Part shown: positions 16,757 to 26,277 of the stretch, in pieces
Position numbering within the stretch: position 1 is the stretch's first letter
Layout of the letters: every line of letters starts with the position of its first letter
Virus record (IMG/VR): IMGVR_UViG_3300025141_008753
Coordinates: 1 to 64,000 of that record
DNA length: 64,000 bases
Origin: a virus
Direction: 5' to 3' (one strand)
The notes under the pieces: model-generated
Told to the model about the DNA's origin: nothing
What the model saw: only the letters and a program-made list of their open reading frames with translations
Databases searched by the model: none
Program-made: the position numbers and the translations under genes

Positions 16757-18042
16757 TGGCATATCAATTTCAAGATTCAATTCAACGAGGGTTACTTTAT
16801 CTGGCAAAGTCAGAGGAGAACTTTCTGGTACAGGTGATGCCTATGGTGAAGGCGGATTACTTTGAGTTTCCGTCCCATCAAAAGTTTTACTCGATTATTA
16901 AGGACCATTATCAAGCATACCGCGCCCTTCCTTCGGATGACCAAATCCTAGAAGAGGCTAAAGGGCTTAAAAGCGATAACGAACTTTTAGCTGACTTCAG
17001 AGATGAGTTAGACGCTCTTAACAGCGTAGACGAGAAGTCTATTCAAAATGAAGAGTACTACTTGGATTTGGTTGAGGAGTTCGCCAAGGAACAAGCCTTA
17101 AAGGACGCTATTATAAATTCTTTGGACCTTTTGAAAAGCAAGAAATTTGGAGAAATAGAAGCCGAGTTCCGCACTGCTCTTACTATTAGCAGAGATGTTG
17201 ATTTAGGGTCCGACTACTTCACAGGTATTGAGGAACGATGGAACCGTATTAACAGTTCTAGTTTAGATGTTCAGTACCGGACGCCCTTCGGAACTGTCAA
17301 CGAACAGCTTGAGGGAGGGTTATGCTCCAAAGAGCTTGCTATGGTTGTAGCTCCTCCAGGAGTGGGTAAGTCTTTGTTCTTAGCTAATCAAGGGGCACGT
17401 TCTGTCTTGGACGGAAAGAACGTTCTATACATCTCCTTGGAAATGGCGGAAGACAGGGTCGCCCAACGGTTCGACAGCATTTTCACACGTATCCGACAAA
17501 AGGAATTAGCGGGGAAGGTGGGTACACTGAAAGAGCGGTTAGAAGAAATTTCAGACGCCGTAGATGGAAGAGGGAAGCTTAAGATTAAGGAGTTCCCTAC
17601 GAAGCGTTTAACTATCGCTGCTCTTAGGGCTTACTTAAACCAATTACAGAACTACGAGGACTTTGTACCTGACGTTCTTATTATTGATTACTTAGAACTG
17701 CTGACGACGGACGCACAGCTCGCAGAGTATTCCGCGCAAGAAAGACTAGCACAGGAACTTCGGGGCATTGCCGTAGAGAACAATCTGTTAGTATGGACAG
17801 CCACACAGACAAATCGTGAGGGTAGGAAAGTAAACATTATCACTGACGCCGAGCTAGCAGATTCTTACGGTAAGATTCGTGTCTGCGACTTGGTATTTTC
17901 AATCAATCAATCCGAGCAAGAGTTTGATGAATCTAAAGCGCGTTTGTACATTATGAAATCTCGTAACGGCAAGGCTAGGTTTATTGTTCCTGTTAGGATT
18001 AACTACTCAACATTAGTAGTATCACAAGAAAATGGCATCTAA
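16756..18042 (+). CDS. Replicative DNA helicase, DnaB/gp41-like
   Basis: 428 aa. Walker A APPGVGKS near residue 200, LYISLEMAEDRVAQR (helicase H1a), Walker B VLIIDYLELL, and WTATQTNREG (H3-type sensor). An N-terminal helical domain of ~170 residues resembles the primase-interaction domain. It is expected to be the hexameric replication-fork helicase. Start overlaps the dUTPase stop. Confidence 0.92.
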   Translation: MAYQFQDSIQRGLLYLAKSEENFLVQVMPMVKADYFEFPSHQKFYSIIKDHYQAYRALPSDDQILEEAKGLKSDNELLADFRDELDALNSVDEKSIQNEEYYLDLVEEFAKEQALKDAIINSLDLLKSKKFGEIEAEFRTALTISRDVDLGSDYFTGIEERWNRINSSSLDVQYRTPFGTVNEQLEGGLCSKELAMVVAPPGVGKSLFLANQGARSVLDGKNVLYISLEMAEDRVAQRFDSIFTRIRQKELAGKVGTLKERLEEISDAVDGRGKLKIKEFPTKRLTIAALRAYLNQLQNYEDFVPDVLIIDYLELLTTDAQLAEYSAQERLAQELRGIAVENNLLVWTATQTNREGRKVNIITDAELADSYGKIRVCDLVFSINQSEQEFDESKARLYIMKSRNGKARFIVPVRINYSTLVVSQENGI

Positions 18043-18385
18043 AAAACTAAAACTAAAAATTAGAGAACACCCTAGCACGTTGTATATTGGGTTTAAGAAG
18101 TTCGATATCGTACAGGAATGTTTATCAAAGGATAGCCTGTATGGATGCGTAGAATTCCCTAAAGCAAAAATAACAATCGACCCTAATCAGTCAGACGTTG
18201 ATTACAAGGGAACGTTATTACATGAAATTTGCCATGTAGGTTTTGATTTGTTTGGCTTGGGTGATGATGATGAAATGCCCCAAATGGGAAATGAGTACCT
18301 TACTACTGTAACAAGTAATATGTTTCAAATGTTAGTAGGACTAAACAAAGAACTTTTTGATTTTATCTTTAGTGAAAATGAGTGA
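18032..18385 (+). CDS. Small HEXXH putative metallopeptidase
   Basis: 117 aa. TLLHEICHVGFDLFGL near residue 64 is a perfect HExxH zinc-peptidase motif in a helix, preceded by strands (YGCVEFPKAKITID) as in SprT/ImmA-like minimal gluzincin folds. No third ligand can be assigned with confidence. It lies between helicase and ssDNA-binding protein genes, where a peptidase is unexpected. Overlaps both neighbours. Confidence 0.6.
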   Translation: MASKKLKLKIREHPSTLYIGFKKFDIVQECLSKDSLYGCVEFPKAKITIDPNQSDVDYKGTLLHEICHVGFDLFGLGDDDEMPQMGNEYLTTVTSNMFQMLVGLNKELFDFIFSENE

Positions 18386-18833
18386 TTCCGGACCCGACAT
18401 TAAAAGTGTATACGATGCTTTGGAAGAATCCTATATGGAAATTACAAAGAAGTATATCAGCATTAACGAATCTAATTTTCAAGATAAGATGGTAAGGCAC
18501 CCTTCTATCTTCGCTTTCTTTGGAGGCATATTAGCATACGCTAAAAAAGAAGTAGAACGAGTAGACACTTTGTTTGAAACACGAGAAGCAGAGATTAGAG
18601 AAGAAAGGCGAGAGGAGCTATCCTCCTCTGGAAAGAAAGTAACTGACCGTGCGTTGGACGCCTACCTCCGCACTGTCCCTGAGCTGCAAACCCTAAAACA
18701 GGGCGTGATAAGAAAATCTTACAAATTTAATTTAGCTAAGAATATTCTGTCCAGTTTGGAGCATCAGAAGGATATAATAATACAACTGAGCGCTAACCGC
18801 CGTGCGGAAGCGAAACTAATTGAACAACTGTAA
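18378..18833 (+). CDS. Small helical protein, possible UvsY-type recombination mediator
   Basis: 151 aa from ATG 18378. It is mainly helical and charged; the C-terminus reads NLAKNILSSLEHQKDIIIQLSANRRAE, a pattern seen in UvsY-like and similar phage proteins encoded beside gp32. T4 UvsY is 137 aa and loads UvsX on gp32-coated DNA. The position next to the gp32-like gene supports this, but similarity by eye is weak. Confidence 0.4.
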   Translation: MSDSGPDIKSVYDALEESYMEITKKYISINESNFQDKMVRHPSIFAFFGGILAYAKKEVERVDTLFETREAEIREERREELSSSGKKVTDRALDAYLRTVPELQTLKQGVIRKSYKFNLAKNILSSLEHQKDIIIQLSANRRAEAKLIEQL

Positions 18834-18842
18834 AAAAATAAA

Positions 18843-19613
18843 ATGGTAAATTTAAACGAACTACGTAAAAAATACGAACAAATTAATAATCCTGGAGGAG
18901 GTGGCAACACTGATTTCCTTAGCAAGTTTTTTATGATGGAAGAGGGCACATCTGTTGTCCGTGTTCTTCCTTGGAAAGACGATAGCCAAGAATTCTACAC
19001 CGAAACCGCAATTCACCGATTGGATGATAAGAACTACCACTGCCCCCGTGTTAAGGGTGGTAAGTGCCCCGTGTGCGATACATACTACGATTTGTGGAAG
19101 CAGATTAATGTTATCGGTAAGGAAACACCTGAAGGTAAGGAGCTAGCTGAGTTAGCTCGTGGTATTAAGGCTCGCAAGCGTTTCTACTTGAATGTAGTTG
19201 ACCGCCGCGACGAAAAGGTTAAGATTCTTTCTGTGGGGCAAAAGCTCTTCGGTAAGATTCTTGATTGTTTCTTTGATGAAGACTTTGGAGATATCACTGA
19301 CTTAAAAGAAGGTTGGGATTTTAAGATTGTAAAAGACACTCAAGGACAGTGGCCGAATTATGATAAGTCTGCTCCTAAACCAAAACAAAGTGAAGCAGGT
19401 ACTGATGCTGAAACTGCGACTTGGATGGACGAACTTCATGATATTCACGGTCTTGTTAAAGTAGCAGACTATGAAGAGCTTAGGCAAATGATGATGTCTT
19501 TAACCGGACAGTCTGAGCCCAAAACGATTGCAGAAATCGAGGCTACGGCGTCAGAAGAAGATACTACCGAGGAAGATTACCTCTCACACTTAAAGAATCT
19601 TAAGGTCGACTAG
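18843..19613 (+). CDS. Single-stranded DNA-binding protein, gp32-like
   Basis: 256 aa. An N-terminal basic segment (NELRKKYEQINN) resembles the cooperativity LAST-type region. A core contains the metal-binding HCPRVKGGKCPVCDTYYDLW, and the tail is acidic (TASEEDTTEEDY) as in gp32 proteins that recruit partner enzymes. Its neighbours are the helicase and a possible UvsY. The next gene starts at GTG within the TAGTG overlap. Confidence 0.82.
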   Translation: MVNLNELRKKYEQINNPGGGGNTDFLSKFFMMEEGTSVVRVLPWKDDSQEFYTETAIHRLDDKNYHCPRVKGGKCPVCDTYYDLWKQINVIGKETPEGKELAELARGIKARKRFYLNVVDRRDEKVKILSVGQKLFGKILDCFFDEDFGDITDLKEGWDFKIVKDTQGQWPNYDKSAPKPKQSEAGTDAETATWMDELHDIHGLVKVADYEELRQMMMSLTGQSEPKTIAEIEATASEEDTTEEDYLSHLKNLKVD

Positions 19614-20815
19614 TGAAAGAGAAGCGGAAGCTTAGAATTCTGGCATGCCCCTCTAACGAAGGGGGGTGTGCCTACTACCGTATTATAATGCCACTACAAA
19701 AGTTGGAAGAGAAGTGCGGGGACGAAGTAGAGATTAGATGGAACTCTAATCCGTTAGGGGCTGACCCCAAGACAGGCAAAACACTGCCGGATTGGGAGCC
19801 TACTGACTTTGAATGGGCTGACATTGTTTTTACCCAGAACATTCATAACTTTGGAGGTCATTACACTGTGAATATTTTAAAATGTGCTTTTGACCACGGA
19901 TGTTTCACCCACTTTGATACAGACGACTTACTTACAGATTTATATGAGGGGCACCGCCTGTACAAAGTATACAAAGAACAAAAGTTAGATGAGATAACCA
20001 AGTTTATTTATAGTAATGTAGACTTGGTTACCGTTACTCAGCGAAAGTTTGCTGAGCGCATCATGCCTTATGTACGTAATGCATTGGTTGTGATTAAAAA
20101 CGCAATCGACTTTAATCTACCAAGCTGGAATGTCCCTCGGATGTCCACTAAGCAGTGTAGAATCGGATGGGCTGGGGGTATCCACCACGACGTGGACGTT
20201 AAAGAGTTTGCCAGCGTACCTTTAGGAGTAAATTCTAAATGCGGGGTTGAAAATATTCATTGGGGATTCTACGGTAGACCGCCTATGCCTATGGAAGATG
20301 GGAAACCAAAACCTGACTGGCAACAAGATGTATGGGATGGTTATGAACGTACAATGACTATAGGCATGAAAGGCAAGAGAAAGAACTACGACATTTTCTT
20401 CGCTTTACCATGCCACGAGTACGGAAAAATGTTTTCTAACATGGACTTGTGTATAGCCCCCCTAGAACATAACGCGTTTAATGACTCTAAATCAGAGATT
20501 AAAGCTATTGAAGCAGGTCACTACGGACTCCCTTTGATTGCTACAAACACTGGCTGTTATGACGAGTTAATTGTGAACGGCGAAACCGGGTTTTTAATCG
20601 ACCCCGAAAACAAAAGGAAAGATTGGGTCAATGCCATTTCTAAAGTAGTTAAGGATAAAAAACTACGTGACAGAATGGGGCGCAATTTAAAGAAGATTGT
20701 AGATGAAAATTACGATATTAATAATATTGTACAAGGACGTTTAGAGTTATACCAGCAATTAATGGATGCAAAAACTAAAGCTATGGAGATGCATAATGCC
20801 AAAGCATTATCTTAG
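19613..20815 (+). CDS. Glycosyltransferase, GT4-like (GT-B fold)
   Basis: 400 aa, starting at GTG 19613 that overlaps the previous stop. The N-terminal domain begins LRILACPSNEGGCAYYRIIMPL. The C-terminal half contains DLCIAPLEHNAFNDSKSEIKAIEAGHYGLPLIAT with the E-x7-E type nucleotide-sugar site, then NGETGFLIDP, typical of group 1 transferases. It is first in a run of sugar genes that continues without gaps to 32.6 kb. Confidence 0.85.
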   Translation: MKEKRKLRILACPSNEGGCAYYRIIMPLQKLEEKCGDEVEIRWNSNPLGADPKTGKTLPDWEPTDFEWADIVFTQNIHNFGGHYTVNILKCAFDHGCFTHFDTDDLLTDLYEGHRLYKVYKEQKLDEITKFIYSNVDLVTVTQRKFAERIMPYVRNALVVIKNAIDFNLPSWNVPRMSTKQCRIGWAGGIHHDVDVKEFASVPLGVNSKCGVENIHWGFYGRPPMPMEDGKPKPDWQQDVWDGYERTMTIGMKGKRKNYDIFFALPCHEYGKMFSNMDLCIAPLEHNAFNDSKSEIKAIEAGHYGLPLIATNTGCYDELIVNGETGFLIDPENKRKDWVNAISKVVKDKKLRDRMGRNLKKIVDENYDINNIVQGRLELYQQLMDAKTKAMEMHNAKALS

Positions 20816-21614
20816 TATAGTTGCGTGTCTAAAGAATGAAGCGCCTAATATTGTAGAATGGTTAGAGTTTCATAAGTTGGTCGGCGCTGAACATTTCTAC
20901 TTGTATGATAACGAAAGTACTGACAACACCAAAGAAGTTCTGCAGCCCTACGTAGACGCTGGGGAAGTATCTTTATTTTATACTGACATGGACAACTGTC
21001 AGTTTGCGTGTTACTATAACGCTTTAACAGCTTATCGAGACCAGTCCGTATGGATGGCTTTTATAGACTTGGATGAGTTTTTGTTTTCTCCCGAAGGCGA
21101 GTTAATCGAGAACCTTAAAGAGTTTGAAACGAAATGTCCCGGCATAGCCGTTAACGAAGTATTCTTTGGGTCGAATAACCACCTTACTAGACCAGACGGA
21201 TTAGTAATAGAGAATTATACTAAAAGAGAGAAGGAACTTAATAAACACATAAAGAGTATCTGCCAGCCGAACTACACGCTTTGTCCTGCAAACAACCCGC
21301 ACTCATTTGTTTACATGCAGGGACAGGCTATTACAGAAAACGGAGAGGTATGTGGAGGAGCTTTTACCGAAACTCATAGTTCTGATAAGTTTAGGATACA
21401 CCATTACTTTTCTAAATCTAAAGAAGAGGCTGAAGTAAAACTTAATCGCGGTCGGGCGGATGTTCCTAAAAGGGACCCAATGTTCCGATACGGCACAGGG
21501 CTAGATGATTTTAGTTTTGATGATTATTGCGCTGGAGCAAACGATGTTGAAGATATGGCAATGTTAAAGTACGTACCAGAATTAAAGAGGATAATTGATG
21601 AAAGAGAAAATTAA
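20796..21614 (+). CDS. Glycosyltransferase, GT92/GT2-like
   Basis: 272 aa from ATG 20796. YLSIVACLKNEAPNIVEWLEFHKLVGAEHFYLYDNESTDN is the GT92/DUF23 start, and MAFIDLDEFLF supplies the DxD metal site. It has several cysteines. It would transfer a sugar from a nucleotide donor. Overlaps the preceding gene by 20 bases. Confidence 0.85.
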   Translation: MPKHYLSIVACLKNEAPNIVEWLEFHKLVGAEHFYLYDNESTDNTKEVLQPYVDAGEVSLFYTDMDNCQFACYYNALTAYRDQSVWMAFIDLDEFLFSPEGELIENLKEFETKCPGIAVNEVFFGSNNHLTRPDGLVIENYTKREKELNKHIKSICQPNYTLCPANNPHSFVYMQGQAITENGEVCGGAFTETHSSDKFRIHHYFSKSKEEAEVKLNRGRADVPKRDPMFRYGTGLDDFSFDDYCAGANDVEDMAMLKYVPELKRIIDEREN

Positions 21615-22392
21615 AATTTTGACGGGGTGGTCTAACCCTGGAGGCTCTACCGTAGCTCTTATTAATTTATGTAACTTATTAAATGAAAGAGGTTATGACT
21701 GTACTATGTACGGTCCACACGGATGGCACATTAAACAGTGCAAGTCGGGATGGCTTAATGAATGCCCCTTAAACGAAGTTAACGAGCGATTGATTGTGCA
21801 CTTTTTACGCTTGCCTGCGCGCCCTACGGAATCGGAGGCTGTTGTTTTGGCTTGTCACGAGAAGGACGTGTTTCCTATAAAAGATGTGCCGTGTTACTGG
21901 GACGAGACAGTCTTCGTATCGAAGACGCAGAAGGAATGGCAGGGCACAGAAGGCGTGGTAATCCCTAATGTTATAGCGCCTCTCGCTCCCCCTAAACTAG
22001 TGGTCTTAGGTAAGCCCGCAGGTATTATAGGAAGTATAGACGAGAATAAGAATGTTCATGTATCAATTGAACGCGCCGTTAAGGACGGACACAAAGACAT
22101 CAAACTATACGGCATAGTAACGGACCAGCCTTACTATGATAAGTATGTAAAGTCTTACGTAGAGGAAGGCACCGCTACGGTGATGGGGCACGAGGACAAC
22201 AAACAAGAAATGTATGACTCAATCTCTTGTGTATATCACTCATCTAAAAGTGAAACTTTTAATCTAGTTAAAGCAGAGTGCAAAAAAACAAACACTCCGT
22301 ACCACGGTCTAGACTCAGCTGAATCAGGCGCTGAGGACTGGACAGACTCCCAAATTTTAAACGCATGGAAAACCGCACTAAACTTGTCGTAA
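21598..22392 (+). CDS. Glycosyltransferase-like protein (GT-B)
   Basis: 264 aa, short for GT4. KILTGWSNPGGSTVALINLCNLLNERGYDCTMYG is a typical donor-domain start, and YHSSKSETFNLVKAECKKTNTPYHG resembles the nucleotide-sugar binding end. It lacks the usual C-terminal helices. Overlaps the neighbouring genes on both sides by under 30 bases. Confidence 0.7.
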   Translation: MKEKIKILTGWSNPGGSTVALINLCNLLNERGYDCTMYGPHGWHIKQCKSGWLNECPLNEVNERLIVHFLRLPARPTESEAVVLACHEKDVFPIKDVPCYWDETVFVSKTQKEWQGTEGVVIPNVIAPLAPPKLVVLGKPAGIIGSIDENKNVHVSIERAVKDGHKDIKLYGIVTDQPYYDKYVKSYVEEGTATVMGHEDNKQEMYDSISCVYHSSKSETFNLVKAECKKTNTPYHGLDSAESGAEDWTDSQILNAWKTALNLS

Positions 22393-23432
22393 CAGTAACC
22401 GGGATTCGTCCGGACTTTATCCGTATGTCCAAGGTGTTTAAAGCTTTGGACGACGACCCGGACATTGAACATGTCCTTGTTCATACAGGTCAGCACTATG
22501 ATGAGCTATTGTCAGGGGTATTTTTTGACGAGCTAGACATTAGAGAGCCAGATTACAATTTAGCTATTGGTGACGGAGGATGTACGCATTACGAACAGCT
22601 AGGCAGAGTATCAACACGCCTTATTGAGTTGTTTAAAAAAGAAAGTCTTCACCCTCACGTCGTTATGTTTCTAGGAGATTCTAATTCGGTCGGGGCGGCT
22701 TTCCCTTTAAAGAAAGAAGGTTACAAGGTAGCTCATATAGAAGCGGGTATGAGGTCAGGAGATAAGAGAATGTTAGAGGAGATTAACAGGATTGTGTGCG
22801 ACCACTGCTCAGACGTTCATTTCGTATATCACGAGGATTACAAACAGAACCTTCTAAGAGAGGGGTTACCGGAAGAAAACATCTTTGTAGTAGGTAATAC
22901 TATCGTTGAACCTCTCTCAGAAATATGGGAACCTTCTACCCCCTCTAATGATTACATTTTAATGGATATACATAGACCAGAGAATTTCAAACACTCTCAT
23001 AGAATGTCACGTATTATGCTATTTGCTAATAAATGTGCCGAAAGGTTTGGAGTTCCTGTAAAAATGGTAGCATGGGGCAGGACGTTATCTGCCTTGGAAC
23101 CGTTGAACATGGGTAATGTAGAGTTATCCCCATTGATGTCTTATAAAGATTATATAAAAGCTCAGTGGAATTCTAAATTTATAATCTCTGATTCAGGCAC
23201 GGCACAAGAAGAACCTTCCTTAATGCACGTCCCTGTTATAGTACCTCGGGATTTTACCGAGAGACCTCAATCTGTTGAGCATGGATGTTCCTACATGCTG
23301 AAGGTAGATGATATGGACTCATGGGAAGAGCCTATCCGCTGGGTAGAAGAGTGGGAAGGTTGTTATAGCCGTTGGCTCGGAGACGGGAACACATCACAGG
23401 AGATAGTAAAATGCTTAAAGTCTCGATTGTAA
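22365..23432 (+). CDS. wecB: UDP-N-acetylglucosamine 2-epimerase
   Basis: 355 aa. VVTVTGIRPDFIRM, HTGQHYDE, FLGDSNSVGAAF, HIEAGMRSGDKRMLEEINR, DIHRPENF and SDSGTAQEE are all conserved WecB motifs. It converts UDP-GlcNAc to UDP-ManNAc, a precursor of surface polysaccharides. Length is near the family norm (~375 aa). Confidence 0.93.
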   Translation: MENRTKLVVTVTGIRPDFIRMSKVFKALDDDPDIEHVLVHTGQHYDELLSGVFFDELDIREPDYNLAIGDGGCTHYEQLGRVSTRLIELFKKESLHPHVVMFLGDSNSVGAAFPLKKEGYKVAHIEAGMRSGDKRMLEEINRIVCDHCSDVHFVYHEDYKQNLLREGLPEENIFVVGNTIVEPLSEIWEPSTPSNDYILMDIHRPENFKHSHRMSRIMLFANKCAERFGVPVKMVAWGRTLSALEPLNMGNVELSPLMSYKDYIKAQWNSKFIISDSGTAQEEPSLMHVPVIVPRDFTERPQSVEHGCSYMLKVDDMDSWEEPIRWVEEWEGCYSRWLGDGNTSQEIVKCLKSRL

Positions 23433-24184
23433 TGTCTTACTATAACCGCAGGGCACAGTTCCTGCGGACGTTATCTACTATACAAAAAACTAAGTATACG
23501 AATTACGAAGTTATTGTTGTAGATGATGGTAGTGTAGAAGAGCATAGGTTAGAAGATGTAGACGGTATAAAGTTAATACGGACAGAGCCGGAAACGAAAA
23601 ATTACATTAATCCTTGCATACCTTTTAACAGAGGGTTTAAAGAAGCCACAGGAGATATTGTTATCTTACAAAACCCCGAGTGTTTGCATTTAGGAGATGT
23701 TATATCTCATGCGAAGGATAACGTTACTGATGAAAATTATATTTCTTACGAGTGTTACTCGTTCGACGAATTTATAACTAAAAGGTTGCCGGACGATATA
23801 ACCCACGAAGGAATGGATAGGATAAAGAGCATCCTTCCCCAGTTACCACAGCAACCTCCCGAAGCAGGGCAGTGCGGGTGGTATAATCACAATAATATAA
23901 AACCTACGGGGTATCACTTTACATCTGCTATAACAAAAAAGAATCTGGACACTTTAAAAGGTTTCGATGAGCAGTTTGCTCATGGCATAGGATTTGATGA
24001 TGATGAGTTTTTGGCTAGAGTGAAGCATCTCGGTCTCGAAGTTGTCATACCTTCAGCCCCGCCTATGTCTGTTCACCAATGGCACTATTCGTCAGGTGGA
24101 TTTGAGGCGGAAGCAAGTAAAGACTGGAGCTTATTTCATAGGAACAGGGCTCTGTACGAACAATTAAAAAATAGTTTAAAATGA
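23411..24184 (+). CDS. Glycosyltransferase family 2
   Basis: 257 aa from ATG 23411. VSIVMSYYNRRAQFLRTLSTI and YEVIVVDDGS are the GT2 donor-site motifs, and GFDEQFAHGIGFDDDEFLARV is the acceptor-side ED-like motif. Overlaps wecB by 22 bases and shares ATGA with the next gene. Confidence 0.9.
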   Translation: MLKVSIVMSYYNRRAQFLRTLSTIQKTKYTNYEVIVVDDGSVEEHRLEDVDGIKLIRTEPETKNYINPCIPFNRGFKEATGDIVILQNPECLHLGDVISHAKDNVTDENYISYECYSFDEFITKRLPDDITHEGMDRIKSILPQLPQQPPEAGQCGWYNHNNIKPTGYHFTSAITKKNLDTLKGFDEQFAHGIGFDDDEFLARVKHLGLEVVIPSAPPMSVHQWHYSSGGFEAEASKDWSLFHRNRALYEQLKNSLK

Positions 24185-24981
24185 AAATAGTCGGATTTTG
24201 TCAATTACACAACGAGCTCTCTAACGGTAACCTAGAGAATTGGTTTAAATGCATGGAAGTATGTGATTACATATACATCTATGACCAGAACTCTACTGAC
24301 GGCAGTAAAGAGTATTATAAGAAGTTTGATAATGTAGTAGTTATTGAATCACCTATTAACGATTACGAGAATGAACGTATTTGTAAAGGTACACTTCTGA
24401 AAAAACTTCTTAAGGAGCATCCCGACACTGACTGGATTTACTGGATAGACGGTGATACTATGATGGACGGTAGGTTAATAGGCAACAACGGCTATTACCT
24501 ACGAGACCTTTGCAGACATTGTTCGGAGCAGAATATTGACGGTATTTATTTTGGTCACTTAAACTTGTGGAGAAGCGATGTCTGGGTTCGCACTGATAAT
24601 AACTATGATATGTTTGATAGAGACGGTAGGCGAGCACTATGGAGAAACAATGGTAAATTGTATTTTCATGAACAAGCAGGTTTGCATGGCAGAAACCCTG
24701 ATATGACAGATGCGCAAGAGCCTATGGGCATGGAGAGAAGTATACGTGTTCCATTTACCCTTGTTCACCGTGGGTTTGCTGACGACAAGCAGCTTGTAGG
24801 TAAATATGAAAACTACAAAAGCAGAGGGCAGGAAGGAGAATCGTTAGACCGGATAATAGATGAACGAGGTTTAACTGTACAACCTATTCCGCCCGGTATT
24901 CTACCTCATTGGATTGAGCCTAAAGATGTACAGGACCCAAGAGAAAAGGAGAGGTTGGTAGATGCGTACGACAAAAATTAA
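24181..24981 (+). CDS. Glycosyltransferase, GT2-like (GT-A fold)
   Basis: 266 aa. IVGFCQLHNELSNGNLENWFKCME and YIYDQNSTDGSKEYY are a GT2-related start; WIYWIDGDTMMDG carries the DxD motif. LVHRGFADDKQL lies near the end. Donor and acceptor unknown. Confidence 0.82.
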   Translation: MKIVGFCQLHNELSNGNLENWFKCMEVCDYIYIYDQNSTDGSKEYYKKFDNVVVIESPINDYENERICKGTLLKKLLKEHPDTDWIYWIDGDTMMDGRLIGNNGYYLRDLCRHCSEQNIDGIYFGHLNLWRSDVWVRTDNNYDMFDRDGRRALWRNNGKLYFHEQAGLHGRNPDMTDAQEPMGMERSIRVPFTLVHRGFADDKQLVGKYENYKSRGQEGESLDRIIDERGLTVQPIPPGILPHWIEPKDVQDPREKERLVDAYDKN

Positions 24982-25825
24982 TATAGTTACAGTTAATAGC
25001 GGATGGATTCTGCAGAAGATAGCTGAACGTATTCATGACGAACTAAAAAATTTATGTGAGTCGTCTATCTCTCATGAGCCTGATGAAACTGCGGACGCCA
25101 ACTTTTATGTTGATGTACAAAACTGTTTCTTTGGACCAACCAAAACGTTTGATATCGGGTATTTCACGCACGTACACGAAAATAATCCACAGTGGATTAA
25201 CCCAACTTGGTTTCAGTTAGATTACATCATGCATATGTGTACCAGGTACTACGATATGTTTAGTAATCACTATCCAAAAGAGAAGATGCAAGTCGAGTAT
25301 CAAGGGCAGACGGATTCAGCATTTACTTTGAAGAAACCTGTCTTAGGGGTATTTCAGAGAGGCGGGTTTGAAGGAAAGGGTGAAGGGGTAATGCATAATC
25401 TGATTTCGCGCCCGTGTATGAAAAATTATAAACTACTGTTTGTGGGAGGTGGTTGGGAAAATGTAATGCGGGCTTGTGAGCAGGCTGGAGTAGAAGCTGA
25501 ACACGTAACCGATGAGTCGTATGAAAACTATCCTGCCCACTATGACCGTATTGATTATCTTCTCATTCCTTCTCTATGGGAAGGAGGACCTATGTCTGTT
25601 ATAGAAGCCTGCGCTAAAGGGATTCCTATCATAGGCTCGAATGTAGGAGTAATTGGCAAGGACCTGGAGATTGATTATATGTACGAACCTGGAGATATTA
25701 ACGCCCTTGAAGGTATTTTAGACTCTATAATGGAGGAGCCATTAAAGCGCAGAAAAAAAGTGGCGGGTTTATCTTGGAAAAAGTACGCAGAAACACTATT
25801 ACAAGTTGTGGAGAATAACATATGA
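24962..25825 (+). CDS. Glycosyltransferase, GT4-like
   Basis: 287 aa. VFQRGGFEGKGEG, LFVGGGWENV and LLIPSLWEGGPMSVIEACAKGIPIIGSNVG form the group 1 C-terminal domain with its E-x7-E-like motif. The N-terminal domain is short. Overlaps both neighbours. Confidence 0.85.
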   Translation: MRTTKINIVTVNSGWILQKIAERIHDELKNLCESSISHEPDETADANFYVDVQNCFFGPTKTFDIGYFTHVHENNPQWINPTWFQLDYIMHMCTRYYDMFSNHYPKEKMQVEYQGQTDSAFTLKKPVLGVFQRGGFEGKGEGVMHNLISRPCMKNYKLLFVGGGWENVMRACEQAGVEAEHVTDESYENYPAHYDRIDYLLIPSLWEGGPMSVIEACAKGIPIIGSNVGVIGKDLEIDYMYEPGDINALEGILDSIMEEPLKRRKKVAGLSWKKYAETLLQVVENNI

Positions 25826-26277
25826 AGTTAAATTTAGGATGCGGTAATGATTACAGAGAAGGATGGGTAAATGTGGACAGGGGAGACTGTAAGTGTGATG
25901 TGGAGCACGACTTGTTCGAGTTTCCTTATCCTTTTGAAGACAGTTCTGTTGATGCTATCTTTCTTTCTCATATGATGGAGCATTTCCCAAAGGACATGTT
26001 TGTGGATGTTGTTCGTGAGCTTTATAGGATATGTAGAAATGACGCAGAGATTTTAATTATATCCCCTCACGCAGGCTCCGATAATTTTTGGACCGACCCT
26101 ACGCATAGCATGCCGTTGACATCTAGAACATTCGATTATTTTGACCGAACTAAACCATTGTTTGAGAACGGGGAGATTTATGGTTGGGATGATGTTAATT
26201 TTTTGGTACAGGCTGAGGTGGTTCCCAATGAGCCAAATGGACCCGACGTTAAACATTTATTAAAAGTTATAAAATGA
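25822..26277 (+). CDS. SAM-dependent methyltransferase
   Basis: 151 aa. LNLGCGNDYREGWVNVD is motif I of class I methyltransferases, FPYPFEDSSVDAIFLSHMMEHF is motif II/III, and ELYRICRNDAEILI is the post-III segment. It is shorter than usual (~200 aa). Within a sugar cluster it may methylate a glycan or precursor. Confidence 0.85.
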   Translation: MKLNLGCGNDYREGWVNVDRGDCKCDVEHDLFEFPYPFEDSSVDAIFLSHMMEHFPKDMFVDVVRELYRICRNDAEILIISPHAGSDNFWTDPTHSMPLTSRTFDYFDRTKPLFENGEIYGWDDVNFLVQAEVVPNEPNGPDVKHLLKVIK

